From the NCBI GenBank assembly GCA_041940425.1, contig JBGTSF010000005.1, positions 42,757 through 106,756 of the forward strand: a DNA stretch of 64,000 nt. Direction: 5' to 3'. Numbering within the stretch: position 1 is the first letter of the stretch; each line of letters starts with the position of its first letter. Under the pieces are notes generated by a model, which did not search any database, was not told the origin of the DNA, and saw only the letters and a list, made by a program, of their open reading frames with translations. Below, in pieces: positions 8,827 through 17,653 of this stretch. The position numbers and the translations under genes are program-made. The DNA is from DATHTS01 sp041940425. GTDB lineage: Bacteria > Acidobacteriota > Blastocatellia > Pyrinomonadales > Pyrinomonadaceae.

Positions 8827-9864
8827 ATGAAATTCAAAATCTTCCTTGTATTCGCCATTTGTTTGTTCGCATCGCTCGAAACCAATGCGCAGTATGTTGT
8901 AATTTTCCCGCAAGCCACGCCGACACCCGAAAAACTTTCGATGCCGGTTTTGAAGGAAAGCTATGTTTCGGCGAGTTCGGACGAGATTTTTACAATCGGC
9001 AAAGTAACGGGCGACATCGGCAAGGCGGAAGCTCTCTACCTGCCGAAACCGTTCTATCCGGGCGAAGCGAAACGGGATGCCGCCGAAGGGAAAATTTACG
9101 TTCAGGTAACGATTGACGAAAAAGGCAACGTTGTTGCGGCGCGTTCGACCGACGGGCATCCGGCACTCAGACGCATGGCGGAAGAAACCGCCCGCAGTTC
9201 AAAATTTCGCGCTCCGGCGGTTGACGGTCAGAGCGTAAAAACCGAAGGCTGGCTCGTTTACAATTTCGAAATCGAAAAATCTAACTGGGTAAAACTCGGC
9301 TACGATCTCGCGTTTCTGCATACGCCGTGGGTCAATCAAAAACTCGCGCTCGCCGGGATCAGAAAGAATTTCAAAGCGGATTGGACGGCGGAAAACGAGA
9401 TGCTCGCGCGGATCGAAGAACTCGCCGCGCAGATGCCGAAGATCGAAAGATTTCAGGATGTTCCCGTTCTCACGGAGCAGAGAATAGAAAGCAACGGAAC
9501 GATCTCGCAGTCACGAACGATGGTCAGACGCTTGCCCGTCTATCCTCAGCCGAATCCCGAACAGATCGCCGTGACGCAAAATCTGATCGCCGCGCTCGAA
9601 AGCCGTCTGGCTGCCGACGCGGTCGCGCTCTGGCAATTCAGATTGGCTTTTGCGATCTTGCAGGAATTCCCGCGTCCCGACCCGAACGAGCCGAACAAAT
9701 CGCCCGATTGGCTCAAACAACTTTTGCAGACCGCGCCGCCGAATCTGCCGGCAGAATATAAAAACGAATTGAAAACGCTGATCGAAAAGATCGAGAAAAG
9801 AAAACGCACCGACGGTTTTGACGAGCTCAGGACTTCGGTTATCAAACTGCAAAAATTTAAATAA
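8827..9864 (+). CDS. Secreted TonB C-terminal-domain protein with long C-terminal extension
   Basis: About 345 residues. The start is the ATG at 8827 (GAGG 10 nt upstream) rather than the TTG at 8818. A signal peptide (MKFKIFLVFAICLFASLETNAQ) leads into a TonB-C domain at roughly residues 65-145: LPKPFYPGEAKRDAAEGKIYVQVTIDEKGNV, here broken across the text as LPKPFYPGEAK and VTIDEKGNV, then GHPALRR, SSKFRAP and LVYNFEI. It lacks the Pro-rich periplasm-spanning linker of classical TonB. The remaining 200 residues are helical and unrecognised, ending in a Lys/Arg-rich segment. It is the first of three consecutive TonB-C genes and is probably periplasmic. A role in energy transfer is not supported without a membrane-anchored linker. 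Confidence 0.82.
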   Translation: MKFKIFLVFAICLFASLETNAQYVVIFPQATPTPEKLSMPVLKESYVSASSDEIFTIGKVTGDIGKAEALYLPKPFYPGEAKRDAAEGKIYVQVTIDEKGNVVAARSTDGHPALRRMAEETARSSKFRAPAVDGQSVKTEGWLVYNFEIEKSNWVKLGYDLAFLHTPWVNQKLALAGIRKNFKADWTAENEMLARIEELAAQMPKIERFQDVPVLTEQRIESNGTISQSRTMVRRLPVYPQPNPEQIAVTQNLIAALESRLAADAVALWQFRLAFAILQEFPRPDPNEPNKSPDWLKQLLQTAPPNLPAEYKNELKTLIEKIEKRKRTDGFDELRTSVIKLQKFK

Positions 9865-9879
9865 AATGGAGTATTTACG

Positions 9880-10836
9880 ATGTTAAAGAAATTATTTTTT
9901 TTCTCACTTTTCGTTTTATTTGCAAACACTCTTTTCGCCCAGCCGCCCGTCAAACCGATCGCTAAAGGCGTGGTCAACGGCTCGGCGGTCAGTTTGCCGA
10001 AACCGGCTTACCCGGCGGCGGCGCAGGCTGTAAAAGCAAGCGGCGAGGTCAAAATTCAGGTAACGATTGACGAGGAAGGCAATGTCATTTCGGCAAATGC
10101 CGTTTCCGGTCATCCGCTTCTGCGGCAGGCGGCGGAACGCGCCGCGCGGCTGGCGAAGTTCAAACCGACGACGCTCGAAGGCGTTCCGGTCAAGATCAGC
10201 GGCATAATTATTTATAATTTCGTTCCCGCGCCCGAACCGGCGGCAAACGCCCAGCCCGACGAGATTTGGATGCTCGGAATGATATTCGCTCTTTTGGAAA
10301 GAGTTGATGACGAATCGCTCAGACAGATAGAATTGGATGTCGGGAAAGGCTTGATCGAATTGGCAAACAACATCCCGCAGGAAATTTCCAAAGAAAAACC
10401 TTCGATCGAGAAACTGGCGAAAAGCAAAGGCGCGGAACGCCAGCGTTTAGCCGGTGAAGTAGGCAGATCGCTCGAAAAATATTTCACCGCGAAAGAATTG
10501 GAGATTTATCAAACGGGCTTGCTGTTAGGCGCGGTGATCGGCGAATCTTTCAAAACCGTCCTGCCGCTGATGACGGATGAAAACGCGAAGGTCGAAACCG
10601 CGCGGCTCAAAAACGATCTGGCGGCGTTTCGGGATAAGTTGAATTCTTCAAAACCTAATTTTTCACCCGAAGTCGCCGCCGGATTCGGCGAATTGGCGGC
10701 TCTGGCGGATGCCGATCTGAACGTAAATCTAAAAAAATTGTTCGGCGTGCTCATAAAAATTATGGACCTTGTTTCGTTTGATGAAGAAGACGAACCGGAA
10801 GAAGATGCGCCTGCGCCTACTAAAAACGACACTTGA
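9880..10836 (+). CDS. Secreted TonB C-terminal-domain protein
   Basis: 318 residues; GGAG stands upstream of the ATG. A signal peptide (MLKKLFFFSLFVLFANTLFAQ) is followed at once by one TonB-C domain (residues about 25-110), with the local signature GVVNGSAVSLPKPAYPAAA, VTIDEEGNVISANAVSGHP, KFKPTTLEGVPVK and IIIYNFVP. The C-terminal 200 residues are helical with an acidic tail (EEDEPEEDAP) and no recognised domain. The gene begins 15 nt after the previous TonB-C gene, so the two are likely co-transcribed. The domain is nearly identical in sequence to the repeats of the next gene, which indicates recent duplication. Confidence 0.85.
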   Translation: MLKKLFFFSLFVLFANTLFAQPPVKPIAKGVVNGSAVSLPKPAYPAAAQAVKASGEVKIQVTIDEEGNVISANAVSGHPLLRQAAERAARLAKFKPTTLEGVPVKISGIIIYNFVPAPEPAANAQPDEIWMLGMIFALLERVDDESLRQIELDVGKGLIELANNIPQEISKEKPSIEKLAKSKGAERQRLAGEVGRSLEKYFTAKELEIYQTGLLLGAVIGESFKTVLPLMTDENAKVETARLKNDLAAFRDKLNSSKPNFSPEVAAGFGELAALADADLNVNLKKLFGVLIKIMDLVSFDEEDEPEEDAPAPTKNDT

Positions 10837-10913
10837 TCTTCAATTTTGCGGGAACAATATTTTTAGTCCGGTGTCGAAGGTTAAATTAAGTTTTTCAAAA
10901 TAGGAGGAAAGAT

Positions 10914-11933
10914 ATGCTGAAAAAATCACTTATCACATTGCTTGTCGTCTTCGGAATCGGTTTTGTAAACGCCGCGGCGCAAACAGTCAAGACCATCTCA
11001 AAAGGCGTCGTCAACGGTTCAGCCGTCAGTTTGCCGAAACCCGCGTATCCGGCGGCGGCGCGTGCCATCCGAGCCGGCGGTGCGGTCAATGTGCAGGTCT
11101 TGATTGACGAAGAAGGAAATGTCATTACAGCAGAAGCCGTTTCCGGGCATCCGCTTCTTCGTCTATCGTCCGAACAAGCCGCCCGCAGTGCGAAATTCAA
11201 ACCGACTTTTTTGCAGGGCGTTCCGGTCAAGGTCAACGGCGTGATCGTCTATAATTTCGTTCCGCCGCCGACGGACGAAAACGAAGCAGCTTCGTCGGAA
11301 ACTCCGCCAGGATCGAAGGGAGCCTTTATCGCGGGCAGAACGGCTGATTCGGACGATTCTTCAAATATTGTTAACCGGTCGGCGATCAGTCTTGTTAAAC
11401 CGGCTTATCCGGCGGCGGCGCAAGCCGTTCGCGCGGACGGCGCGGTCAGAGTGAAAGTCGTGATTGACGAAGAGGGCAATGTCGAATCGGCGGAAGCGAT
11501 TTCCGGGCATCCGCTTCTGCAGGCGGCGAGCGTCAACGCGGCTCTGTTATCAAAATTCAGACCGACCGTTTTAAAAGGCGAACCGGTCAAAGTTGAGGGC
11601 ATTGTCGTTTATAATTTCGTCGCGCCGTCAACCGATAATGATTCCCGCAAATCACCATCCATCTCCGGCGGTGTGCTGAACGGCAAGGCACTGAGTCTGC
11701 CGAGACCGTCTTATCCGAGAGATGCCAGAGCGGAAAGAGCCGGCGGCGCGGTGACGGTGCAGGTAACGATTGACGAAGAGGGAAATGTGATTTCGGCAAA
11801 CGCCGCTTCCGGTCATCCGCTTCTGCGCGAAGCATCGGAACGAGCGGCAAGGCAGGCGAAATTTTCACCGACTTTGGTCGAAGGCAAACCCGTCAAAGTT
11901 ACCGGCGTGATCGTTTATAATTTCGTGCCGTAA
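10914..11933 (+). CDS. Secreted protein of three tandem TonB C-terminal domains
   Basis: 339 residues; AGGAGG lies 6-7 nt upstream of the ATG. After a signal peptide (MLKKSLITLLVVFGIGFVNAAAQ) come three TonB-C domains, each about 85 residues, at roughly 28-115, 140-225 and 250-339. All three have the pattern (S/A)(L/I)SL.(K/R)P.YP..A.A.RA.G.V.V.V.IDEEGNV, SGHPLL and VYNFV(P/A). They are joined by short Ser/Asp/Glu linkers. No transmembrane anchor or Pro-rich linker is present. Single TonB-C domains normally pair with TonB-box strands of outer-membrane receptors, so a soluble triple array could be a scaffold or competitor; that is inference. Family assignment is firm and function is unknown. 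Confidence 0.88.
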   Translation: MLKKSLITLLVVFGIGFVNAAAQTVKTISKGVVNGSAVSLPKPAYPAAARAIRAGGAVNVQVLIDEEGNVITAEAVSGHPLLRLSSEQAARSAKFKPTFLQGVPVKVNGVIVYNFVPPPTDENEAASSETPPGSKGAFIAGRTADSDDSSNIVNRSAISLVKPAYPAAAQAVRADGAVRVKVVIDEEGNVESAEAISGHPLLQAASVNAALLSKFRPTVLKGEPVKVEGIVVYNFVAPSTDNDSRKSPSISGGVLNGKALSLPRPSYPRDARAERAGGAVTVQVTIDEEGNVISANAASGHPLLREASERAARQAKFSPTLVEGKPVKVTGVIVYNFVP

Positions 11934-11980
11934 ATTCGCTTAATGGAAATTCGCCGCGAAATATGGCAATTTAAATAGTA

Positions 11981-12406
11981 GTGATTGCGGATTCGTTAAA
12001 ATTTTCGACAACCGAACGTCTTTTAGCCGCCGCCGGAGCAGCCGTTACGCTCGGCGGCGCGTTTTTCGTCTGGTTTTTTAATCCGACGACCGAACGGTTT
12101 TTTCCTGTCTGCCCGCTTTTGAGTTTAACGGGCATCGCCTGTCCGGGATGCGGTCTGACGCGCGGATTTCACGCGTTGTTTCACGGCGACATCGCCGCCG
12201 CGCTCGGCTTTAACGCGCTGCTTCCCGTTTACGCATTCGTTTTCGGCTATCTTTTCATCGCCATGCTGCTGGTCGCCGCATTCGGTCGCAGTCTGAGTTT
12301 TCGGATTTTCAAAATGCAGTATATTTGGGGCTTTTTCATTTTCGCGCTCGTTTTCGCCGTCGCCAGAAATCTGCCTTATTACCCATTCACGCTTCTGTAT
12401 CCGTAA
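11981..12406 (+). CDS. DUF2752 membrane protein
   Basis: 141 residues starting at GTG 11981. The diagnostic CPGCGLTRG motif is at about residues 52-60, directly after FPVCPLLSLTGIA, as in DUF2752 proteins. Three to four hydrophobic segments predict an inner-membrane protein. The cysteine pair could bind metal or form a disulfide, but no function is known for the family. It follows the TonB-C cluster by 47 bp on the same strand and precedes hisS. Confidence 0.85.
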   Translation: MIADSLKFSTTERLLAAAGAAVTLGGAFFVWFFNPTTERFFPVCPLLSLTGIACPGCGLTRGFHALFHGDIAAALGFNALLPVYAFVFGYLFIAMLLVAAFGRSLSFRIFKMQYIWGFFIFALVFAVARNLPYYPFTLLYP

Positions 12407-12479
12407 ATGCAGAAGGCGCGCACATCTGTAAGGGCGGAAAACTCAGCATAACAACAGCCCGTAAATTATTTTTCTCCGA

Positions 12480-12507
12480 TTTACCATTTACCGTTTACCA
12501 TTTACCA
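12480..12507 (+). repeat. Heptamer tandem TTTACCA/G x4
   Basis: Four 7-bp words (TTTACCA, TTTACCG, TTTACCA, TTTACCA) end 10 nt before the hisS start codon. No complementary arm is present. The array occupies the place where a Shine-Dalgarno sequence would be expected. Confidence 0.85.
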
Positions 12508-12517
12508 TTAAAACCGT

Positions 12518-13960
12518 ATGAGTAAAACACAACCGGCGCGCGGGATGCGCGATTTTCTGCCCGCGGACGTTCGCAAAAGAAATTACGTCATCGGCATTAT
12601 CAAGGAAGTTTACGAAAAATACGGCTTCGAACCGCTCGAAACGCCTTCGGTCGAAAATCTGGAAACCTTAACCGGAAAATACGGCGAGGAAGGCAATCAA
12701 CTGATGTTCAAAATCCTCAAACGCGGCGAAAAACTCGAAAAGGAACTCGCCGAAGGAAATATCCGTTCGGAAAACGAACTCTCCGATCTCGCACTGCGCT
12801 ACGATCTGACCGTCCCGCTCGCGCGCGTCGTCGCCAATTACCGTCACGAACTACCGAAATTTTTCAAACGCTACCAGATCCAACCCGTCTGGCGCGCCGA
12901 CCGCCCGGCAAAAGGCAGATATAGAGAATTTTACCAATGCGACGTTGACGCGATCGGTTCAAGTTCGATGCTCGTCGAAGCGGAATTAATTGCGGCGGTT
13001 TGCGAAATTTTGAAAAGATTGGGATTTGATGATTTTGAGATTCGGTTAAATCACAGAAAAGTTTTGACAGGAATTTTAGAATCTTTTGACATTCAAAGTG
13101 ACAAGCATGTTGCTGTTCTAACAGCTATTGATAAACTTGAAAAAATTGGAAACGACGGTGTTCTTGAGGATCTTACTAATATAGGCATTTCAGATGATAA
13201 AGCAGAAAAACTCCTCAATCTTTTTAAGGATTTTGAAAAAAATATAAATATTTCTCTAACAACTATTCAATATTTGAACCAAGCAGACTTAGAGGAGAAA
13301 TCTGAGAAAATTCCATATTTTGACGAATCATTTATTAGTAAATTGAATGTTGGATTTATTGATAAACTTAAAGAATTGGAAATTACAGGAGTTAGCGATT
13401 TAGAAATTATTATTCAATTAAGTAAGGAGTTAGGAATCTCAAGAATTATTATTTATCCAAGTCTCGCTCGCGGTTTGTCATATTATACTGGAGCAATATT
13501 TGAGGTTGTTTTAAAGAAAGGAGATTTTCAGGGAAGTATCGCAGGCGGCGGGCGTTATGACGGTTTGATCGGGATGTTCGGCAAGGAACAGATTCCGGCG
13601 GTCGGTTTTTCCATCGGGCTGGAACGCATTCTGTTTGTGATGGAAGAGCGCGGGATGTTTCCCGAAGATTTGACGGCGAATCCGGCGGACGTGATGGTCA
13701 CGCTCTGGAACGAAGACGCGGCAGGCGACGCGCTCAAACTCGCGGGCGAACTCCGCGCCGAAGGTTTGCGTGTTCTCGTCTATCCCGAACCGGACAAACT
13801 CGGTAAACAATTCAAATATGCCGACTCGCTCGGCATTCCATACGTCTGCATTCTCGGCGATGACGAACTCGCCGAAAACAAAGTCTCGATCAAGAATCTA
13901 AAAACGGGCGAACAGGAAACGATTTCGAGAAAAAGTTTAACAAGTAAAATTTTAAAGTAA
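12518..13960 (+). CDS. hisS: Histidyl-tRNA synthetase, with a mosaic AT-rich central segment
   Basis: 480 residues. Class II motif 1 region (residues 1-90), motif 2 (VWRADRPAKGRYREFYQC at about 125-142), histidine motif ARGLSYYTGAIFEV (about 318-331), the GGGRYDGL motif, motif 3 (GFSIGLERI) and a C-terminal anticodon-binding domain are all present, so the enzyme should charge tRNA-His. The length suits the longer HisRS type with an extended insertion between motif 2 and the histidine motif. From about 13005 to 13540 the codons turn sharply AT-rich (many TTA, AAT, ATT, GAA) while both ends use the GC-rich codons of the neighbourhood. This suggests partial gene replacement by recombination. No Shine-Dalgarno sequence is seen; a heptamer array precedes the start. 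Confidence 0.95.
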   Translation: MSKTQPARGMRDFLPADVRKRNYVIGIIKEVYEKYGFEPLETPSVENLETLTGKYGEEGNQLMFKILKRGEKLEKELAEGNIRSENELSDLALRYDLTVPLARVVANYRHELPKFFKRYQIQPVWRADRPAKGRYREFYQCDVDAIGSSSMLVEAELIAAVCEILKRLGFDDFEIRLNHRKVLTGILESFDIQSDKHVAVLTAIDKLEKIGNDGVLEDLTNIGISDDKAEKLLNLFKDFEKNINISLTTIQYLNQADLEEKSEKIPYFDESFISKLNVGFIDKLKELEITGVSDLEIIIQLSKELGISRIIIYPSLARGLSYYTGAIFEVVLKKGDFQGSIAGGGRYDGLIGMFGKEQIPAVGFSIGLERILFVMEERGMFPEDLTANPADVMVTLWNEDAAGDALKLAGELRAEGLRVLVYPEPDKLGKQFKYADSLGIPYVCILGDDELAENKVSIKNLKTGEQETISRKSLTSKILK

Positions 13961-13966
13961 ACTATT

Positions 13967-14551
13967 ATGTCTGAACAATGGATAGGTGTAATTATTGGCG
14001 GTGCAATCGGATTTATTTCCGCCTCAATAGTAGCTTTGATTAATGGTTATTTCAATCGTTCTAATTTAAAGACTCAATTAAAACATCAAGAAGAACGTGA
14101 AAAAAATATACTTGTTCTTTCAAAACTTGAAGAAGCTCATCAACTTATATCTAAAATGTTTAACCTGTCGGTAAAATTTACAACCGAAATAATGTTACTT
14201 ACCCAAAGTGAAAACAAATTTGAAAATTTAAAGATATATAAAGATTCATTTCAAGAGTTGATGTTACCTTTTGAAAAAATCTGTTCAAACTTAAGAATTT
14301 ACGCCCCAGAAATTGAAACATCAATACCAAAAGTAACAAATTCAATAAATGATCTTCATAGATCAACTGCAAACTTGTTAAATGACTTAAACGAGCTTCC
14401 TAAAATTCAACTTCAACATAAAATCTTTTTAGATTCATGCATTGAATTACAAAATGAAATCGAAAAGGCAACACTAAAATATATGAACTTAAGTCTTGCA
14501 AAAAAACAATTATCAACAAAACAGGAAAATAAAACTCATGAAAAATTTTAA
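13967..14551 (+). CDS. Hypothetical membrane-anchored coiled-coil protein, AT-rich
   Basis: 194 residues, starting 6 nt after the hisS stop. One N-terminal transmembrane helix (WIGVIIGGAIGFISASIVAL) is followed by a polar, helical cytoplasmic tail with a coiled-coil-like start (QLKHQEEREKNILVLSKLEEAHQ, here as two pieces: QLKHQEEREKN and ILVLSKLEEAHQ). No enzymatic motif is seen. Codon use is strongly AT-rich, like the central hisS segment and unlike the flanking genes, so the two may have arrived in the same transfer. The 3' end overlaps the next gene by 14 nt. Confidence 0.7.
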   Translation: MSEQWIGVIIGGAIGFISASIVALINGYFNRSNLKTQLKHQEEREKNILVLSKLEEAHQLISKMFNLSVKFTTEIMLLTQSENKFENLKIYKDSFQELMLPFEKICSNLRIYAPEIETSIPKVTNSINDLHRSTANLLNDLNELPKIQLQHKIFLDSCIELQNEIEKATLKYMNLSLAKKQLSTKQENKTHEKF

Positions 14552-15818
14552 ATTTTTACTATTCACATTTCTATTGATTTTAAGTTTTAACCAATTCGCA
14601 AACGCACAAACCGGAAATACATTTACGTCTTTGACGGGCGGGTTTTCAATCAATCTGCCGAATGAAATTCGCGGCACCGGGGGAAACGGAACGGCAGGAG
14701 GAATTTATTTCAAGTGGCAACAGCCGGAAGCCGAGTATGAAATCGGCTTTTATGAAGTCGAGGGCTTGCCTTTTGCGAAAATTGACGGCGCGTTTTCCTT
14801 CGAGCAAATGGTGAAAAGGTATTTTAATAAGTTTTCGGCAAACGGCGAAAAAATTTACAAAAAGGAAATTTCCCTACAGGAAAACGAAGGACGCGAATAC
14901 AAATATAAAACCTCTTCATCCATTCACATTTTGCGTCTATACAAATTCGGCGACAGTATTTATAAAGTCCTGGCTGAAATTCCGCTAAATAAACTAACAG
15001 GCGAAGAAGAGGTTTTGCGCGTTTTAGATTCGTTTCGGTTTCTGGACAAAGAGAAAGTGAAAGCGGCGATGGCAAAAAAATTAGCCGAGGCGACACCTGA
15101 AGCATTGCCGCAAACTCCGGTTGTTGCCAAGCCGAAATCCGACGTTCAAGACAGAGATTTGAAAGGAAACGTCAAAAGCGTTCTGACGGAAATGGCTTTT
15201 TACGCGGTGAAAAATAGTTTGCGGAAAAAACAGCCTCGATTGCTTGAAGAATTCGGCAGAGAAGGAAATCTGTTGAAGTCCATCGAATACGACAGTTTTG
15301 GAAATGCCTTTATTATCAGAGTTTTTGGCTATGTTTCAGGAAAACGGGTTTCGCGCAACAGTGCCGTTTCTTATGAATATGATTTCGGCGGAATAGAGAT
15401 GAGTTTTCCTGCTTCTGCAAAACCCGACAAGCGTTTCGATGGAAGCTACACTTATAAATATGTCGGCGATAATCTGGTCGAAGAAAGAACTTTCTTTAGC
15501 AATGGGATATTACAACGGCGTGCGGCTATTCGATATTTGAAAAACAAAAGAGAAGTATCTTACTTTGACGATGGCAAAAAACCTTTTCAACAAGTCGTTT
15601 TTACGCTCGACGAAAAAGGCAATGAAACTGAAATTGTCATAACCGAATTTGGCGGAATGCTTGGAACCGAATTCGAAAAGTTTAAAGTCGAATACGAATC
15701 GTTTGACGAAAAAGGCAACTGGACAAAAAGAACGGTCAGTAAATGGTATGGTTTTGAAAATGAGGGAAATTATTCCCCCGAATATGTCGAACACAGAACA
15801 ATCACTTATTATGAATAA
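14538..15818 (+). CDS. Secreted protein with YD/RHS-like strand repeats, unknown function
   Basis: About 426 residues from the ATG at 14538. That start gives a clean signal peptide (MKNFKFLLFTFLLILSFNQ, then FANAQ) and has AGGA about 11 nt upstream; an earlier start at 14496 does not. Residues about 25-165 form one unit (GGFSINLPNE opening, VLRVLDSFRFLD closing) that resembles a PsbP/lipoprotein-like fold. Residues about 185-426 contain YD-like beta motifs: DLKGNVKSV, EYDSFGN, DEKGNETE, FDEKGNWTKRTVSKW and the end VEHRTITYYE. Such C-termini occur in cell-surface proteins of Bacteroidota and Acidobacteriota. No enzyme site is visible. Confidence 0.7.
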   Translation: MKNFKFLLFTFLLILSFNQFANAQTGNTFTSLTGGFSINLPNEIRGTGGNGTAGGIYFKWQQPEAEYEIGFYEVEGLPFAKIDGAFSFEQMVKRYFNKFSANGEKIYKKEISLQENEGREYKYKTSSSIHILRLYKFGDSIYKVLAEIPLNKLTGEEEVLRVLDSFRFLDKEKVKAAMAKKLAEATPEALPQTPVVAKPKSDVQDRDLKGNVKSVLTEMAFYAVKNSLRKKQPRLLEEFGREGNLLKSIEYDSFGNAFIIRVFGYVSGKRVSRNSAVSYEYDFGGIEMSFPASAKPDKRFDGSYTYKYVGDNLVEERTFFSNGILQRRAAIRYLKNKREVSYFDDGKKPFQQVVFTLDEKGNETEIVITEFGGMLGTEFEKFKVEYESFDEKGNWTKRTVSKWYGFENEGNYSPEYVEHRTITYYE

Positions 15819-15821
15819 AAT

Positions 15822-16837
15822 ATGAGTGAAATTATCCCGCAAACCTACGCCGAACTTTTAACCGAAATAAAGAGCCGCATCCGCACGGCGCAATATGCCG
15901 CGCTCAAAGCGGTGAATAAGGAATTGATCGCGCTTTACTGGGATATCGGCAAAATGATCGTCGAGCGTCAGGAAGATGAAAGTTGGGGCAAATCGGTCGT
16001 TAAGAAATTGTCAAAAGATTTGCGTGAAGCGTTTCCTGAGCAAAGAGGTTTTTCAGCACAAAATCTCTGGTATATGCGCCAATTTATCTTGAATATAAAG
16101 AGACTGAAAAACTCCAATCATTGATTGGAGAAATTGGCTGGACGCATAACACTATTATTTTCAGCAAATGCAAAGACAATCAGGAACGCGAATTTTATAT
16201 TCGGATGACGAGAAAATTTGGCTGGACGACGCGCGTTTTGATTCACCGGATTGATAACAAAGATTACGAGAGAACTTTGCTTGGTCAAACAAATTTCGAT
16301 AAAACCGTCACGGAAGAACAGCGCGATCAGGCGAAACTCGCCGTCAAGGACGAATATCTTTTCGATTTTCTCGAACTAGGCGACGAGTGTTCGGAAAGAC
16401 AATTGGAACAGGCTTTGATCGGGAAGGTCGAAAATTTTCTGCGCGAAATGGGCGGAATGTTCGCGTTTGTCGGAAGCCAATTCAAATTGCAGGTTTCCGA
16501 CAAGGAATATTTTATTGATCTCGTTTTGTATCACCGCGTTTTAAGATCGCTCGTTGCAATCGAACTAAAGATCGGCGAATTTCTGCCCGAATATGTCGGC
16601 AAGATGCAGTTTTATCTTGCGGTTTTGAACGACAAAATCCGGCTCGCGGATGAAAATCCGTCAATCGGCATAATTTTGTGCAAGGATAAAGACAAAACAA
16701 TTGTCGAATACGCGCTGGCGCAAAGCGAATCGGCAATTGGCGTTGCCAAATACGAACTCGTTTCCAAACTGCCCGAAAACCTGCGCGGTCAACTGCCGAC
16801 CGCCGCGCAAATTGATAAACTTTTAGAAGGAATTTAA
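15822..16837 (+). pseudogene. DUF1016 / YhcG-type PD-(D/E)XK nuclease gene broken by a 1-nt deletion
   Basis: Frame 1 (15822-16124) encodes the N-terminal DUF1016 domain (SEIIPQTYAELLTEIKSRI, ALYWDIGKMI, SAQNLWYMRQF) and then runs off frame to a stop. From 16085 the +2 frame continues as YLEYKETEKLQSLIGEIGW and on to 16837 with the nuclease domain: EREFYIRMTRKFGW, FIDLVLYHR, LVAIELKIGEF (D and E-x-K of PD-(D/E)XK). Inserting one T at 16083-16085 (CAATTTAT to CAATTTTAT) restores RQFYLEYKE, the expected family sequence. Intact length would be about 338 residues. The site is not a canonical -1 slippery heptamer, so mutation or assembly error is more likely than programmed shifting. The C-terminal part could still be translated from ATG 16121. 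Confidence 0.88.
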
Positions 16838-16839
16838 AA

Positions 16840-17442
16840 ATGACCGAACAGATTATCGAGAATTATTTAAAAGACGCGCTCGCTTCGTTTCGCAATTACA
16901 AGAAAATGGCGGAACGCGCGATGGAGCAGGTTTCGGATGATGAATTTTTCCGCGCGATTGACAAAGAATCGAACTCGATTGCCGTCATCGTCAAGCATAT
17001 CGCCGGAAATCAGAGATCGCGCTGGACGGATTTTTTGACTTCGGACGGCGAGAAGGCAAAGCGCAACCGCGACACGGAATTTGAAATGTTTGACGAGACG
17101 CGCGCTTCTTTGATGGAGTTTTGGGAAACGGGCTGGCAGACGCTTTTTTCGGCGATCGAACCTTTAACGCCGGAAGATTTTTCGCGCTTTGTAACGATTC
17201 GCAGCGAACCGCACACGATCATCGAGGCGATCAACCGGCAATTGACGCATTACGCATATCACGTCGGGCAGATTACGTTTCTGGCGAAACATTTCCGCTC
17301 GACCGAATGGAAAACCTTAAGCGTTCCGCGCGGACAGTCGGCGGAATTCAACAAGTTTCTGGCGGAAAAAAAGCAGCGCGGCGAACGGCAAACTCACGCG
17401 CTCGAAGCACCGCAGGAGTTTTCCGAAAAAAATTTAAGATAG
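16840..17442 (+). CDS. DinB / DUF1572 family protein
   Basis: 200 residues, starting 2 nt after the preceding frame's stop, so possibly coupled. DUF1572 proteins are four-helix DinB-like metal-binding proteins. Visible family features are the first histidine in VIVKHIAGNQRSRW (about residue 52) and the second and third in LTHYAYHVGQI (about residues 136-140), which together form the putative metal triad. DinB-like members include bacillithiol transferases, and a bshA gene is present in this window, but DUF1572 substrate is unknown. Confidence in the family is high and in any biochemical role low. Confidence 0.85.
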   Translation: MTEQIIENYLKDALASFRNYKKMAERAMEQVSDDEFFRAIDKESNSIAVIVKHIAGNQRSRWTDFLTSDGEKAKRNRDTEFEMFDETRASLMEFWETGWQTLFSAIEPLTPEDFSRFVTIRSEPHTIIEAINRQLTHYAYHVGQITFLAKHFRSTEWKTLSVPRGQSAEFNKFLAEKKQRGERQTHALEAPQEFSEKNLR

Positions 17443-17472
17443 CGTCGGTTCGGATAAAAAAGCGGGAGAAAA

Positions 17473-17553
17473 ATAGCCGCAAAAAAGCACATAAAACACA
17501 AAAAGATTTTTTTTACTGCCTTTTTTGTAAATTTTGCGCCTTTTTGCGGCTAT
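17473..17553. repeat. Inverted repeat, AGCCGCAAAAA family copy 1
   Basis: The left arm starts ATAGCCGCAAAAA and the right arm ends TTTTTGCGGCTAT; between them are imperfectly complementary A-rich and T-rich runs with GCAC/GCGC words. It is the same family as 23376-23463. Outside it are also weakly matching GTTCGGATA (about 17449) and TATTCCGAA (about 17561). Confidence 0.85.
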
Positions 17554-17595
17554 TTTGTCTTATTCCGAACTGACGTTATATATAAGCGGTTTGAT

Positions 17596-17634
17596 AAAAA
17601 AAGCGTGAACGGAAATTTCCATTCACGCTTTTTT
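17596..17634. terminator. Bidirectional intrinsic terminator
   Basis: A stem of AAAAAAGCGTGAA with TTCACGCTTTTTT encloses CGGAAATTTCCA, itself largely self-complementary. It lies 20 bp beyond the stop of the - strand gene 17654-17944, and on that strand the hairpin is followed by a run of seven T. The + strand side also has a T-run, so it can serve both directions. Confidence 0.85.
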
Positions 17635-17653
17635 ATTGGCGACCGGAAAGTTT

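Noticed and set aside
16083..16090. Programmed -1 frameshift in the DUF1016 gene
   Set aside because: The local sequence CAATTTATC does not form an X-XXY-YYZ slippery heptamer in frame and no downstream stem is seen.
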